This document shows positions 7,928-14,829 of a DNA stretch of 16,553 nt, one piece after another. This stretch comes from UBA2365 sp964594045. GTDB taxonomy: Bacteria > Bacteroidota > Bacteroidia > Chitinophagales > Saprospiraceae. Both the position numbers and the translations under genes were made by a program. The first letter of the stretch is position 1; every line of letters starts with the position of its first letter. The stretch covers positions 1 to 16,553 of the forward strand of contig CAZQKR010000069.1 in NCBI GenBank assembly GCA_964594045.1. The letters run 5' to 3'. Under the pieces are notes generated by a model that ran no database searches, was not told the origin of the DNA, and saw only the letters and a program-made list of their open reading frames with translations.

Positions 7928-8186
7928 TTCCTAAGTTTATAATTTATTGCGCTTTAAGTAAATTCTTGTATACCAAAAACATTGACTTTATTTCTTCAGT
8001 GGAGCTCATTTCACAAACCAGCTCATTGGTTAAACACTTGCCAATTCCAGAAGAAAATGATTTTAAGTAAATGTATTTCAATTGTTTATATTTATTTGTA
8101 GTACCAGAATTGGTCAAATATTTATGAATAAAATTCTCAAAACGGATTTGATTTGGTACAGTCCAATGTTATTCAATATGTTATAT
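7928..8186. other. Non-coding spacer between ATPase and permease genes
   Basis: An AT-rich gap of 259 bases within an otherwise compact minus-strand operon. I find no frame worth calling, no strong terminator, and no exact TAnnTTTG on the minus strand. An imperfect inverted repeat is present: GTACCA (8101-8106) with TGGTAC (8154-8159), and TCAAAT (8114-8119) with ATTTGA (8146-8151). Whether the permeases are read through from upstream or from a promoter here cannot be decided by eye. Confidence 0.5.
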
Positions 8187-8903
8187 TTATCGCACAATTT
8201 TTATAAAGATGTCTTCTATACTGTCTGTTTGGTATTGATCCTTGAGTTGACCCGGCGTTCCCAATGCTACCACTTTCCCGGCATCCATGATGGCTATACG
8301 GTCACAATATGCAGCTTCGTCCATGTAGTGCGTTGTCACTAAAACTGTAATGCCTTGATTGGCAGCGCTGTAGATCATTTCCCAAAACTGTCGCCTTGTG
8401 ATGGGATCCACTCCACTGGTTGGCTCATCCAGAAAAACGATTTTCGGCTCGTGGAAAATGGCCACTGAAAATGCCAGCTTTTGCCTCCAGCCCAGCGGGA
8501 GTGCCTTCACCAGTTTTTTTGCAGAATCTTCCAGGCCCAGTTGCTCAAGTACCTGAATTGTTTTGGATTTGATGAAAGAAGAACTTACCCCATAAATACC
8601 ACCGAAAAGTTGCATGTTCTCCTTCACGGTCAGATCTTCATACAGACTGAATTTCTGACTCATATAACCGATATTTTGCCTGACTTTTTCCGTCTGATGA
8701 TGGATGTCATATCCTGCCACCATGGCCTTTCCCGAACTGGCTCTGGAAAGCCCGGTAAGGATCTTGATCAAAGTAGTTTTGCCGGCACCGTTGGCACCCA
8801 GCAAGCCGAAAATTTCACCTTTTGGAATATGAAGTGTCACATTGTTGACCGCTGTGAAGCTGCCGAATCTTTTTAATAAATGATCTATTACAATGCTGTC
8901 CAT
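8187..8903 (-). CDS. ABC transporter ATPase, equivalent to the C-terminal half of YbhF
   Basis: A 238-residue nucleotide-binding protein of an ABC-2 exporter. Walker A GANGAGKT at 36-43, Q-loop Gln at 83 in GYMSQKFSLYEDLTV, Walker B with catalytic Glu at 160 (FLDEPTSGVDP), and H-loop His at 192 (TTHYMDEA) are all intact. The signature motif is changed: LPLGWRQK at 135-142 stands where LSGGQ is usual, a variant I associate with the second half of YbhF-type ATPases. It ends in DSIEDIFIKIVR, a normal C-terminus for this class. The ATG at 8903 was chosen over a TTG two codons earlier. It begins 10 bases after the stop of the other ATPase. Its intact Walker motifs should be completed by the LSGG of that partner. 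Confidence 0.93.
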   Translation of the reverse strand: MDSIVIDHLLKRFGSFTAVNNVTLHIPKGEIFGLLGANGAGKTTLIKILTGLSRASSGKAMVAGYDIHHQTEKVRQNIGYMSQKFSLYEDLTVKENMQLFGGIYGVSSSFIKSKTIQVLEQLGLEDSAKKLVKALPLGWRQKLAFSVAIFHEPKIVFLDEPTSGVDPITRRQFWEMIYSAANQGITVLVTTHYMDEAAYCDRIAIMDAGKVVALGTPGQLKDQYQTDSIEDIFIKIVR

Positions 8904-8913
8904 ACACAATACT

Positions 8914-9810
8914 TTAAGACATTAATTCAATGAACCTGTCCTCGATGGAAGGACGGGCAGCTTCTATTTCAATCTCACCGATGCCTGCCTGCAAAAGCCT
9001 CTTCCTGATCATGTCAATGTCCAGGAGGGTTTCTGAACTGCAATGTATAAATTCGCCAAAGGGATAGACTTTAGAAAAAATATGCAGTGACCTCAACCCC
9101 TGTATGAGCCCCAACCGTTCTTTACCTCTGACCCTGTACAAATGGCTGCTGAAATGTTCAACCACGTTTTGAGGGCTGGCAACTTCAAGTATATTTCCGT
9201 TTTGTATCAGGCCAACCCGGTCACAAAGAACTGCTTCTTCCATATAAGGGGTAGAGACCAGAACCGTAATGCCATGCTCTTTCATGTTTTGGAGCATTTG
9301 CCAGAATTCCTGCCGGGACACCGCATCCACTCCGGTAGTCGGCTCGTCCAGTAATAGCAGTTCAGGCCTGTGGATCAGCGAACAGGAGAGGGCAAGTTTT
9401 TGTTTCATGCCTCCGGACAGCTTTTCCGCTCTTCTGTTTTTGAACGGCTCGATCTGTTCATAGATCGGTTTGATCAGATGATAATGTTTATGGATATCTG
9501 TGCCAAAAACAGATGCGAAAAACCTGAGATTTTCTTCTACAGTCAAATCCCGGTATAAGGAAAAACTTCCCGGCATATATCCGACCCGTTGCCTGATCTT
9601 TTTAAAATCTTTGACCACATCCAATCCTGCTATCTTTGCTTTACCACTGTCCGGCAGGATCAGTGTCATCAAAATCCTGATCAGTGAAGTTTTACCGGCA
9701 CCGTCAGGACCGATCAGGCCAAATAACTCACCTTTTCCGACTTCAAAACTGACTTGTTTCAATGCCTGATGCTGGTCGTAAGATTTCGATATGTTTTCTA
9801 CCCGGATCAT
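8914..9810 (-). CDS. ABC transporter ATPase, equivalent to the N-terminal half of YbhF
   Basis: A 298-residue ATPase with Walker A GPDGAGKT (34-41), signature LSGGMKQK (131-138) and Walker B LLLLDEPTTGVD with Glu 156. Two catalytic positions are non-canonical: the Q-loop Gln is Gly 81 (GYMPGSFSLY) and the H-loop His is Pro 188 (STPYMEEA). About 90 residues after the core form an extra C-terminal region ending in PSIEDRFIELMS. The frame stays open upstream to 10062, but that part is an out-of-frame read of the fusion-protein gene; the ATG at 9810 gives the conserved start MIRVENISKSYDQ and lies 16 bases after the upstream stop. It probably acts as the regulatory partner of the other ATPase in a heterodimer. 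Confidence 0.93.
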   Translation of the reverse strand: MIRVENISKSYDQHQALKQVSFEVGKGELFGLIGPDGAGKTSLIRILMTLILPDSGKAKIAGLDVVKDFKKIRQRVGYMPGSFSLYRDLTVEENLRFFASVFGTDIHKHYHLIKPIYEQIEPFKNRRAEKLSGGMKQKLALSCSLIHRPELLLLDEPTTGVDAVSRQEFWQMLQNMKEHGITVLVSTPYMEEAVLCDRVGLIQNGNILEVASPQNVVEHFSSHLYRVRGKERLGLIQGLRSLHIFSKVYPFGEFIHCSSETLLDIDMIRKRLLQAGIGEIEIEAARPSIEDRFIELMS

Positions 9811-9826
9811 CGTTTGGATCGCTGAT

Positions 9827-10744
9827 TTATTTTCCTTCTTTTTCTTTATGCAAATGCACCTCACCCGGCATGCCGATCTTGATCCTGCCTTCAGGATTGG
9901 GTACCCTAACCTTGAATGCATAGACCTGGTTGACACGCTCTTCCTTGGTCTGTATGGTTCTGGGCGTGAATTCAGCCTGTGAGGAGATCCAGCTGATCCT
10001 TCCGCTGAAAGTGGAATTGGAATCTTCATTTTCATCGATCTGTACCTCAACTTTCTGTCCAATGCTGATCTGCGACAATTGAGCTCCGCTGATATAGGCC
10101 CTCAAAACCATCGTGTCCAGATTGGCTATACTGTAAACAGGCCTTGCCGGAGAAACCAATTCACCTCTTTCAGCAAGCTTGAGCAAAATGGTCCCTTTGA
10201 CCGGATTTTTGATCGTGCAGCGACTGATCTGATCATCCAGTTGCGCAATCTGACTTTCCAGAGGCAACAATTGTCCCATAATGGCCTGATTCGCGATGGA
10301 TGATTGTTTTTTCAGCGTGGTGATCTGCTGTTGCAGTATATCCATCTGACCTGTAATATCATCCAGTTGCTTCGGAGTCGCCACCTGATCAGCCAACATG
10401 GATTTTACACGCTGACGCTCTTTCTCGAGTACTGAAAGCTGTTTTTGAATGAGTTCGATCTGAGGATCTGGATCCTGAAGCTGTTTTTTCAACGCACGGA
10501 TAGATGCATAAGCCTGCTGCTTTTTGAGATTGAAGGGAATTGTGTCAACCAGCCCGGCTATGGCATCTGCCTCAATTTCACTTCCTTCGGTTATCAGAAA
10601 ATCAACCAATCTGCCGGAAGCTTCCGGCGCGACAATTACAGTCACTGATTCAAAATTGCCATAAGCGTCTGCTTCTTTGGTTTGGTCTTTACAGGCCGTG
10701 ATGGACCAACTCAGAATGAGGACGAAAAACATGCTGCGATTCAT
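9827..10744 (-). CDS. Membrane fusion lipoprotein, HlyD/YbhG-like
   Basis: A 305-residue periplasmic adaptor linking the ABC exporter to the TolC-like channel. A short signal sequence ends in a lipobox, SITAC, with Cys 18 as the likely lipidated residue, so it is anchored as a lipoprotein. The first lipoyl half-motif follows (APEASGRLVDFLITEG, about 39-54), then a long coiled-coil hairpin (about 72-175, Gln- and Lys-rich heptads), the second lipoyl half (KNPVKGTILLKLAERGELV), and a beta-barrel part to the end (KIGMPGEVHLHKEKEGK). The order of parts is that of YbhG-type fusion proteins. The start is ATG at 10744. The ATPase gene begins 16 bases after its stop, so the two are co-transcribed. 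The 388-base spacer upstream of it is unusual for the locus. Confidence 0.92.
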   Translation of the reverse strand: MNRSMFFVLILSWSITACKDQTKEADAYGNFESVTVIVAPEASGRLVDFLITEGSEIEADAIAGLVDTIPFNLKKQQAYASIRALKKQLQDPDPQIELIQKQLSVLEKERQRVKSMLADQVATPKQLDDITGQMDILQQQITTLKKQSSIANQAIMGQLLPLESQIAQLDDQISRCTIKNPVKGTILLKLAERGELVSPARPVYSIANLDTMVLRAYISGAQLSQISIGQKVEVQIDENEDSNSTFSGRISWISSQAEFTPRTIQTKEERVNQVYAFKVRVPNPEGRIKIGMPGEVHLHKEKEGK

Positions 10745-11132
10745 AGGTATTAGTGTGTTTTATTATACTTTAAATTTTTAGATTCAATTGCGACGATGTA
10801 TGTCATGACGATGAATGTCATGATTTTCAATCACTATGTTCCATTTTAATCTTGGAAACTTTGAAATAAGGAACTAAGGAACATAGAAACAAGCAATACA
10901 AACAACCACTGAAATGATGACCTGTAAGCATTGATCGGTTTTCTTATGTTCTGAAGCGAACAGTTCAAACAGCTCAAACAAAGGAACCTTCATGTTGCAG
11001 GTGAAAACACCTGCAATGGCAATATCCCGAACAAATGAACATAGGAACAAAGAAACAATTCGAACAATTCAAACAAATAACTCAAATAAACATTCCGGCT
11101 TTCCGGAACTTCATGTTCAGAATATCAATGGA
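10745..11132. other. Repeat-rich non-coding spacer inside the efflux locus
   Basis: No gene is seen in 388 bases. The spacer carries the 15-bp tandem repeat listed separately; two loosely similar purine-rich blocks built from AACA/GAACA/AAACAA words (about 10861-10912 and 11031-11091); a perfect 9-bp hairpin with an AAAA loop (TTGCAGGTG 10995-11003 with CACCTGCAA 11008-11016); and a 6-bp hairpin TTCCGG/CCGGAA (11093-11108) directly after the channel gene. Neither hairpin has a proper T tract on the minus strand. A TATAAT at about 10764-10769 (minus) lacks Bacteroidota promoter features. Confidence 0.6.
10793..10822. repeat. Tandem 15-bp direct repeat upstream of the fusion-protein gene
   Basis: Two abutting 15-mers, ACGATGTATGTCATG (10793-10807) and ACGATGAATGTCATG (10808-10822), differ at one position. 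Their junction forms the exact palindrome GTCATGAC (10803-10810), and CATGAC/GTCATG can also pair as a hairpin. They lie about 50-80 bases before the fusion-protein start codon, a position that would suit a regulator site. Confidence 0.7.
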
Positions 11133-12416
11133 TTATATTTTGCCTTTTATGATCATGAACTCTGCCTTGGTTTTGATCAGTTCCAACTGATACTGACTCA
11201 GTTTAAGCCGGGTTTCCATTACATCGTTCAGCGATCTCAGATATTCAACCGGCAACAAAGTGCCGTTTTCCATTTTTTTCTTTTGAGCAAGCGCAATCTC
11301 TTCCATCTTCTGATGGATCTCTGTTTGTTGTTCGATCAGTGAGGCATATTTTTCCAGGAGGATCTGATATTTTTCATCCTGCTGTGAATACACATCCTCC
11401 AGAAAATGCTTTTGATTGGATATCATGGATTGCTGCAGCTTGATGACCTGCTGCTCATTTTTTCTTTTACCCCAGTCATAAAATTTCCAGTTGACGCCAA
11501 TTCCTCCAATTGCATATATGGACAACTGGTCATCAAAAAAATTCAACGGATTCGGATAGCCAACACCGGCTGTTCCAAAAACGAACAGACGCGGCTTTGC
11601 CGTGGTTTCAAGCAGGCCGGATTGTTCTTCCAGCTGGTATTTCTGCGCTTCGAGCAACTCAAGTTCTTTTCTGAGGATCTGATGGTCCATCAGTTGGCCA
11701 TTGAGATCAGGGACTTTCAAGCTGGCATCCTCAGAGAGAGATATCCTGGCAACGGCCTCCAGGTGACGGATTTGTGCCATCCTGTCCTTTTGATTGGCTT
11801 CTATCTGGTTTTGGAGCTCCAATTCCTTTACCTCCCATTGAAGTATCATGCTTTGGTCCGCGACGCCGTGTTTTTGGAGGTTCTCCAGCAATTGTCGGGT
11901 GTCTCGTATCCTGGCCAGGTTCAGTTGCAGGATTTTGCCTTTTTCATCCAGGAAAAGGACACCCAGATAGAGTTGAACGATCTGAGTTTTGATTTGTTCC
12001 AGTTCAACGGTCAACTGCTGCTTCTGCGTACGGATTGAAGCTGACTGTGTGGATTTGAGTTGGTTTTTGTAACCACCATCGTATATGATGTAATTGAGTT
12101 CCAGTGCAGAAGTGAAGCTGTAGATCGGCACTTCAAAAGAAGGTAACATCGGATTTTCAAATTCCAGTGAAATGCTTTCGGACTGAATTTTAGCGCTGGT
12201 ATTCCAGTTGATCCCCGGATATGCTGCAGCATCGGCAGCTTTATGCTGTGTTTCCAAGGTCTGATCCATTAAAGCGAAATTGGCTTGCAATGGATGATTC
12301 CTTATCCCTGATTCCAGGCAACTCATTAGATCAGTTTCATTGACCGTTTGGCTAAATATTGCTGTAATATTTGCAGCAGCCAGTACAATAATGGATAATA
12401 GGTATTTGAATTGCAT
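11133..12416 (-). CDS. TolC-family outer-membrane efflux channel
   Basis: A 427-residue protein with an N-terminal signal peptide (MQFKYLLSIIVLAAANITAIFSQ, cleavage near residue 22). It has the duplicated TolC architecture of long amphipathic helices separated by outer-membrane beta strands. Recognisable pieces are the opening LESGIRNHP; a first strand pair around ALELNYIIYDGGYKNQ; the second repeat with PRLFVFGTAGVGYPNP and IGGIGVNWKFYDWGKRKNE; and the terminal helix YQLELIKTKAEFMIIKGKI. It should trimerise as the outer-membrane duct of the exporter. It starts at ATG 12416, 5 bases after the tetR stop, so both are on one message. A channel gene in this position is not part of the E. coli ybh operon, which relies on TolC encoded elsewhere. 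Confidence 0.93.
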   Translation of the reverse strand: MQFKYLLSIIVLAAANITAIFSQTVNETDLMSCLESGIRNHPLQANFALMDQTLETQHKAADAAAYPGINWNTSAKIQSESISLEFENPMLPSFEVPIYSFTSALELNYIIYDGGYKNQLKSTQSASIRTQKQQLTVELEQIKTQIVQLYLGVLFLDEKGKILQLNLARIRDTRQLLENLQKHGVADQSMILQWEVKELELQNQIEANQKDRMAQIRHLEAVARISLSEDASLKVPDLNGQLMDHQILRKELELLEAQKYQLEEQSGLLETTAKPRLFVFGTAGVGYPNPLNFFDDQLSIYAIGGIGVNWKFYDWGKRKNEQQVIKLQQSMISNQKHFLEDVYSQQDEKYQILLEKYASLIEQQTEIHQKMEEIALAQKKKMENGTLLPVEYLRSLNDVMETRLKLSQYQLELIKTKAEFMIIKGKI

Positions 12417-12421
12417 AATTA

Positions 12422-13036
12422 TTAGCTATTTGGATAATCTTTATTTTTTAAAGCATCTATGATAAATCCTGCGATTTCTTCCTTTCGGAAATCCATCAGC
12501 CGCATAAAATCTTCCTGGCTTATGGACATGGCCTGCTGTATCATGGGTTTGGCGATGAATGGGAAAACACACAGGGACAAAACGTTCAGGATCAATTGGA
12601 TCGGATTGATGGGTTTGATATATCCTTCCCGGGTCTCCAGTTCGATCTGCCAGATCAGTTTGATCGGGTTGATCTTATATCGCTTGACGATCTCTTTGGC
12701 AAAATCATCTCCCCGGAAATGGATTTCATGCAGTATAAAAGTAGGCAAATATGGATTTTCCATGAGTGTATCAATATAAAAGTATACAAATTGCCTGACT
12801 TTATCCAAAACCTTTTCTTCACTGGTGACCAGCTTTTGCAATTGCGGAGCAAGGATCGAGACATTTTCACTGACCACTTCATCGAACAAGGCTTCCTTTG
12901 ATTTGAAATAGTAATGGAGCAATCCTTTGTTGATCCCTGCCAAATCAGCAATTTCCTGCATTCTTGCACCGGCAAAACCCTTTTGTATAAACACTTCGCG
13001 GGCAGATACCAAAATTTTTTCCCTGGTTGAAATCAT
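12422..13036 (-). CDS. TetR-family transcriptional regulator, likely regulator of the efflux locus
   Basis: A 204-residue repressor-type protein. The N-terminal helix-turn-helix lies at about 8-51 (REKILVSAREVF, then MQEIADLAGINKGLLHYYFKSKEALF), a clear TetR match. The rest (about 55-204) is the all-helical ligand and dimerisation domain, whose ligand cannot be told from sequence. It is the first gene of the minus-strand locus and lies 5 bases before the channel gene, so it probably controls its own operon, as CecR does for ybhGFSR in E. coli. The ATG at 13036 was chosen; a TTG eight codons upstream would add an atypical hydrophobic extension. Exact palindromes at 13150-13181 are candidate operators. 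Confidence 0.92.
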   Translation of the reverse strand: MISTREKILVSAREVFIQKGFAGARMQEIADLAGINKGLLHYYFKSKEALFDEVVSENVSILAPQLQKLVTSEEKVLDKVRQFVYFYIDTLMENPYLPTFILHEIHFRGDDFAKEIVKRYKINPIKLIWQIELETREGYIKPINPIQLILNVLSLCVFPFIAKPMIQQAMSISQEDFMRLMDFRKEEIAGFIIDALKNKDYPNS

Positions 13037-13149
13037 AATTAGCCAAATGGGTAAATGCAATATTACGTATTCTGAGCTGTTTTAAACAAATTTTCAATTA
13101 AATATTTTGAGAAAAATTTTCATTTTAGCCATGATTTTGATGTTCCTTT

Positions 13150-13181
13150 ATCTGATTCATCAGATTAATGTTAATTTTAAC
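13150..13181. promoter_or_regulatory. Two adjacent palindromes, candidate TetR operator
   Basis: ATCTGAT-TC-ATCAGAT (13150-13165) is a perfect 7+2+7 palindrome. GTTAA-TT-TTAAC (13170-13181) is a perfect 5+2+5 palindrome. Both lie between the divergent tetR and deaminase starts, 114 bases from the tetR ATG and 82 from the deaminase ATG. Size and placement suit a TetR-family site, but no binding data are visible in sequence. Confidence 0.4.
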
Positions 13182-13262
13182 GCTGTTTTTCTGAAACCTT
13201 TTTTGGTAAAATTGACTGTACAACTTAGTCATTTGGAAAACCGGAAATAATAAATAAAGGGT

Positions 13263-13736
13263 ATGACTGAACATAAAAAATTCATGCAAATGGCCATTGA
13301 TCTCGCAAAGGAAAATATTCGCGGTCCGCTGGGCGGTCCTTTTGGTGCTGTTGTGGTTAAAGACGGCAAGATCGTAGGTAAAGGTGTCAACCGCGTTACC
13401 GTTAATCATGATCCGACTGCTCATGCTGAAGTGGAAGCCATCCGTGATGCCTGCAAAAACCTGGGAGATTTTCAATTGGAAGGGTGTACCATTTATTCCA
13501 GTTGTGAGCCATGTCCGATGTGTCTGGGGGCGATTTACTGGGCGCGGCCGGATGCATTGTATTTCGGAGCGGACAGGGATGATGCGGCCAAAGCAGAGTT
13601 TGACGATTCCTTTATCTACAAAGAGATCAGCAGGAAAACGAAGCTACGCAAGATCCCGACACTACAGATCATGAGGCAGGAGGCGCTGGAGATATTTAAA
13701 GAATGGTCGAATAAATTGGACAGGAAAAAATATTGA
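13263..13736 (+). CDS. guaD: Nucleoside/guanine deaminase, GuaD-like
   Basis: A 157-residue cytidine-deaminase-fold enzyme that likely converts guanine to xanthine in purine salvage. Zinc-site motifs are complete: PTAHAE at 51-56 (His 54 ligand, Glu 56 proton shuttle) and PCPMC at 83-87 (Cys 84 and Cys 87). GGPFGAVVVKDG, CEPCPMCLGAIYWARP and in particular FDDSFIYKEI near the C-terminus resemble Bacillus-type GuaD more than the tRNA adenosine deaminase TadA. A related purine or pyrimidine substrate is possible. The start is ATG 13263 with AAAGGG just upstream as a weak ribosome site. It is divergent from tetR. It is followed after 70 bases by the DUF3078 gene, which has its own promoter box, and no terminator lies between. 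Confidence 0.88.
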   Translation: MTEHKKFMQMAIDLAKENIRGPLGGPFGAVVVKDGKIVGKGVNRVTVNHDPTAHAEVEAIRDACKNLGDFQLEGCTIYSSCEPCPMCLGAIYWARPDALYFGADRDDAAKAEFDDSFIYKEISRKTKLRKIPTLQIMRQEALEIFKEWSNKLDRKKY

Positions 13737-13779
13737 AGCCGTCATAAAATGTGTTTTTCTGATGTGTGAACGTCTGTTG

Positions 13780-13787
13780 TATATTTG
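13780..13787 (+). promoter_or_regulatory. Bacteroidota -7 box upstream of the DUF3078 gene
   Basis: TATATTTG is an exact TAnnTTTG match 20 bases before the ATG at 13807, predicting a transcript start near 13794 and a very short leader. The -33 region is T-rich (about 13754-13758) but lacks a clear TTTG. Confidence 0.6.
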
Positions 13788-13806
13788 TGAATTAAAATTT
13801 TTAGAT

Positions 13807-14754
13807 ATGTTGCGAAATTTAATACTTTTGGTCCTATGCGTATTGTTGTATGGGTATGTTGCCAATGCGCAGGAAGCTGCGCCTCCACCTGCTGATAAAG
13901 CCTGGACGACCGGTGGTAATATCGGTTTGGATTTCTCACAACTGGCGATGATCAATCCGCCGATCGGAGGCGGAGAGAATAGAATGGGGATCGGTGGTCT
14001 GACCAGTCTGTTTGCCAAATATGCCAAAAACAAGACGGTATGGGCAACTGACGGGAATCTGCATGTGGCAGTTCAGCGAATTGGTTCAAAAGATAAACCT
14101 TTTACCAAAAACCTGGATATTCTGAGGATCAACAGCAAGTATGGCAGGATCCTGAGCCCCAAGATGAATGCCAGTTTTGTGGGTACCTTTGAAAGTCTGC
14201 TCCTGAATACCTACAGTGACCTGACCTTAACCCAAAGCCCTACCAACACTTTGAAAGCAAAATTCCTGTCTCCGGCTACCATTTTGCTTGCTCCCGGTTT
14301 TGATTACAAACACGATGACCACCTTTCCGTGTTCCTTACGCCTGCAGCTTATAAAACCATCATCGTACTGGATGACGATATTGCAAAACTTGGGGTGCAT
14401 GGTAACCCGTTTGTGAGCCCGACAGATTACAAAAATGTCAAACACGAATTCGGGGGCCATGTCAAAGCCATGTACAAAAATGTATTTGTAAAAAAACTGG
14501 CTTATACCGGTGAACTCAATTTATTCTACGATTATCTGAGTAAAAACCATGGTGTAGAATTTATCGATGTGGTCTGGCTGAATAACTTTGGCCTGGAAAT
14601 TATTAAGGGACTGACGCTCAACCTCATCGTCGATGCACGATGGGACAGGGACATCGCGTCCGTTTTGAGCGAAGGAACGCCCGATGGATTGACCGAGTTC
14701 AGAAAATGGAAGATCACACAGGCATTTGCGGTGAAATATAATTTTGTGTTTTAA
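13807..14754 (+). CDS. DUF3078 family predicted outer-membrane protein
   Basis: A 315-residue exported protein of a family known mainly from Bacteroidota with no assigned function. A signal peptide (MLRNLILLVLCVLLYGYVANAQ, cleavage after about residue 21) is followed by the family opening WTTGGNIGLDFSQ with GGENRMGIGGL, and by alternating amphipathic beta strands through to a C-terminal aromatic residue (AVKYNFVF), as in outer-membrane barrels. A further family feature is the HLSVFLTPAAYKTIIVLDD region with LGVHGNPFV. The frame runs further upstream to 13762, but the ATG at 13807 places the signal peptide correctly and sits just after a -7 box. A bidirectional terminator follows. The usual Trp-containing SNW after the FSQ motif is replaced here by LAMINPPIG. 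Confidence 0.88.
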   Translation: MLRNLILLVLCVLLYGYVANAQEAAPPPADKAWTTGGNIGLDFSQLAMINPPIGGGENRMGIGGLTSLFAKYAKNKTVWATDGNLHVAVQRIGSKDKPFTKNLDILRINSKYGRILSPKMNASFVGTFESLLLNTYSDLTLTQSPTNTLKAKFLSPATILLAPGFDYKHDDHLSVFLTPAAYKTIIVLDDDIAKLGVHGNPFVSPTDYKNVKHEFGGHVKAMYKNVFVKKLAYTGELNLFYDYLSKNHGVEFIDVVWLNNFGLEIIKGLTLNLIVDARWDRDIASVLSEGTPDGLTEFRKWKITQAFAVKYNFVF

Positions 14755-14774
14755 AGTTAAAACTTGAATGAAAT

Positions 14775-14808
14775 AAAAAAAGGCCATCGGATCTCCAATG
14801 GCCTTTTT
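14775..14808. terminator. Bidirectional terminator between convergent genes
   Basis: An 11-bp stem, AAAAAGGCCAT (14777-14787) with ATGGCCTTTTT (14798-14808), closes on a ten-base loop. An A run on the left and a T run on the right let it end both the DUF3078 transcript (stop at 14754) and the lytic transglycosylase transcript (stop at 14830). Confidence 0.85.
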
Positions 14809-14829
14809 GCTTTCCAGAATGATCTTTAA

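Noticed and set aside
9811..10062. 84-residue N-terminal extension of the first ABC ATPase
   Set aside because: The extension overlaps the end of the fusion-protein gene in another frame and has low-complexity basic sequence; the conserved ATPase start is at the ATG at 9810.
10764..10792. TTGAAT and TATAAT on the minus strand before the fusion-protein gene
   Set aside because: Looks like an E. coli sigma-70 promoter, but the spacing is about 14 bases and Bacteroidota primary sigma factors use TAnnTTTG, which is absent here.
11406..12038. Plus-strand open frame of 210 codons opposite the TolC-like gene
   Set aside because: Antisense to a well-supported outer-membrane channel; no domain or start signal, composition typical of a shadow frame.
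13064..13069. TACGTA palindrome 28 bases upstream of the tetR start
   Set aside because: Only six bases of exact symmetry with imperfect flanks, weaker than the palindromes at 13150-13181.
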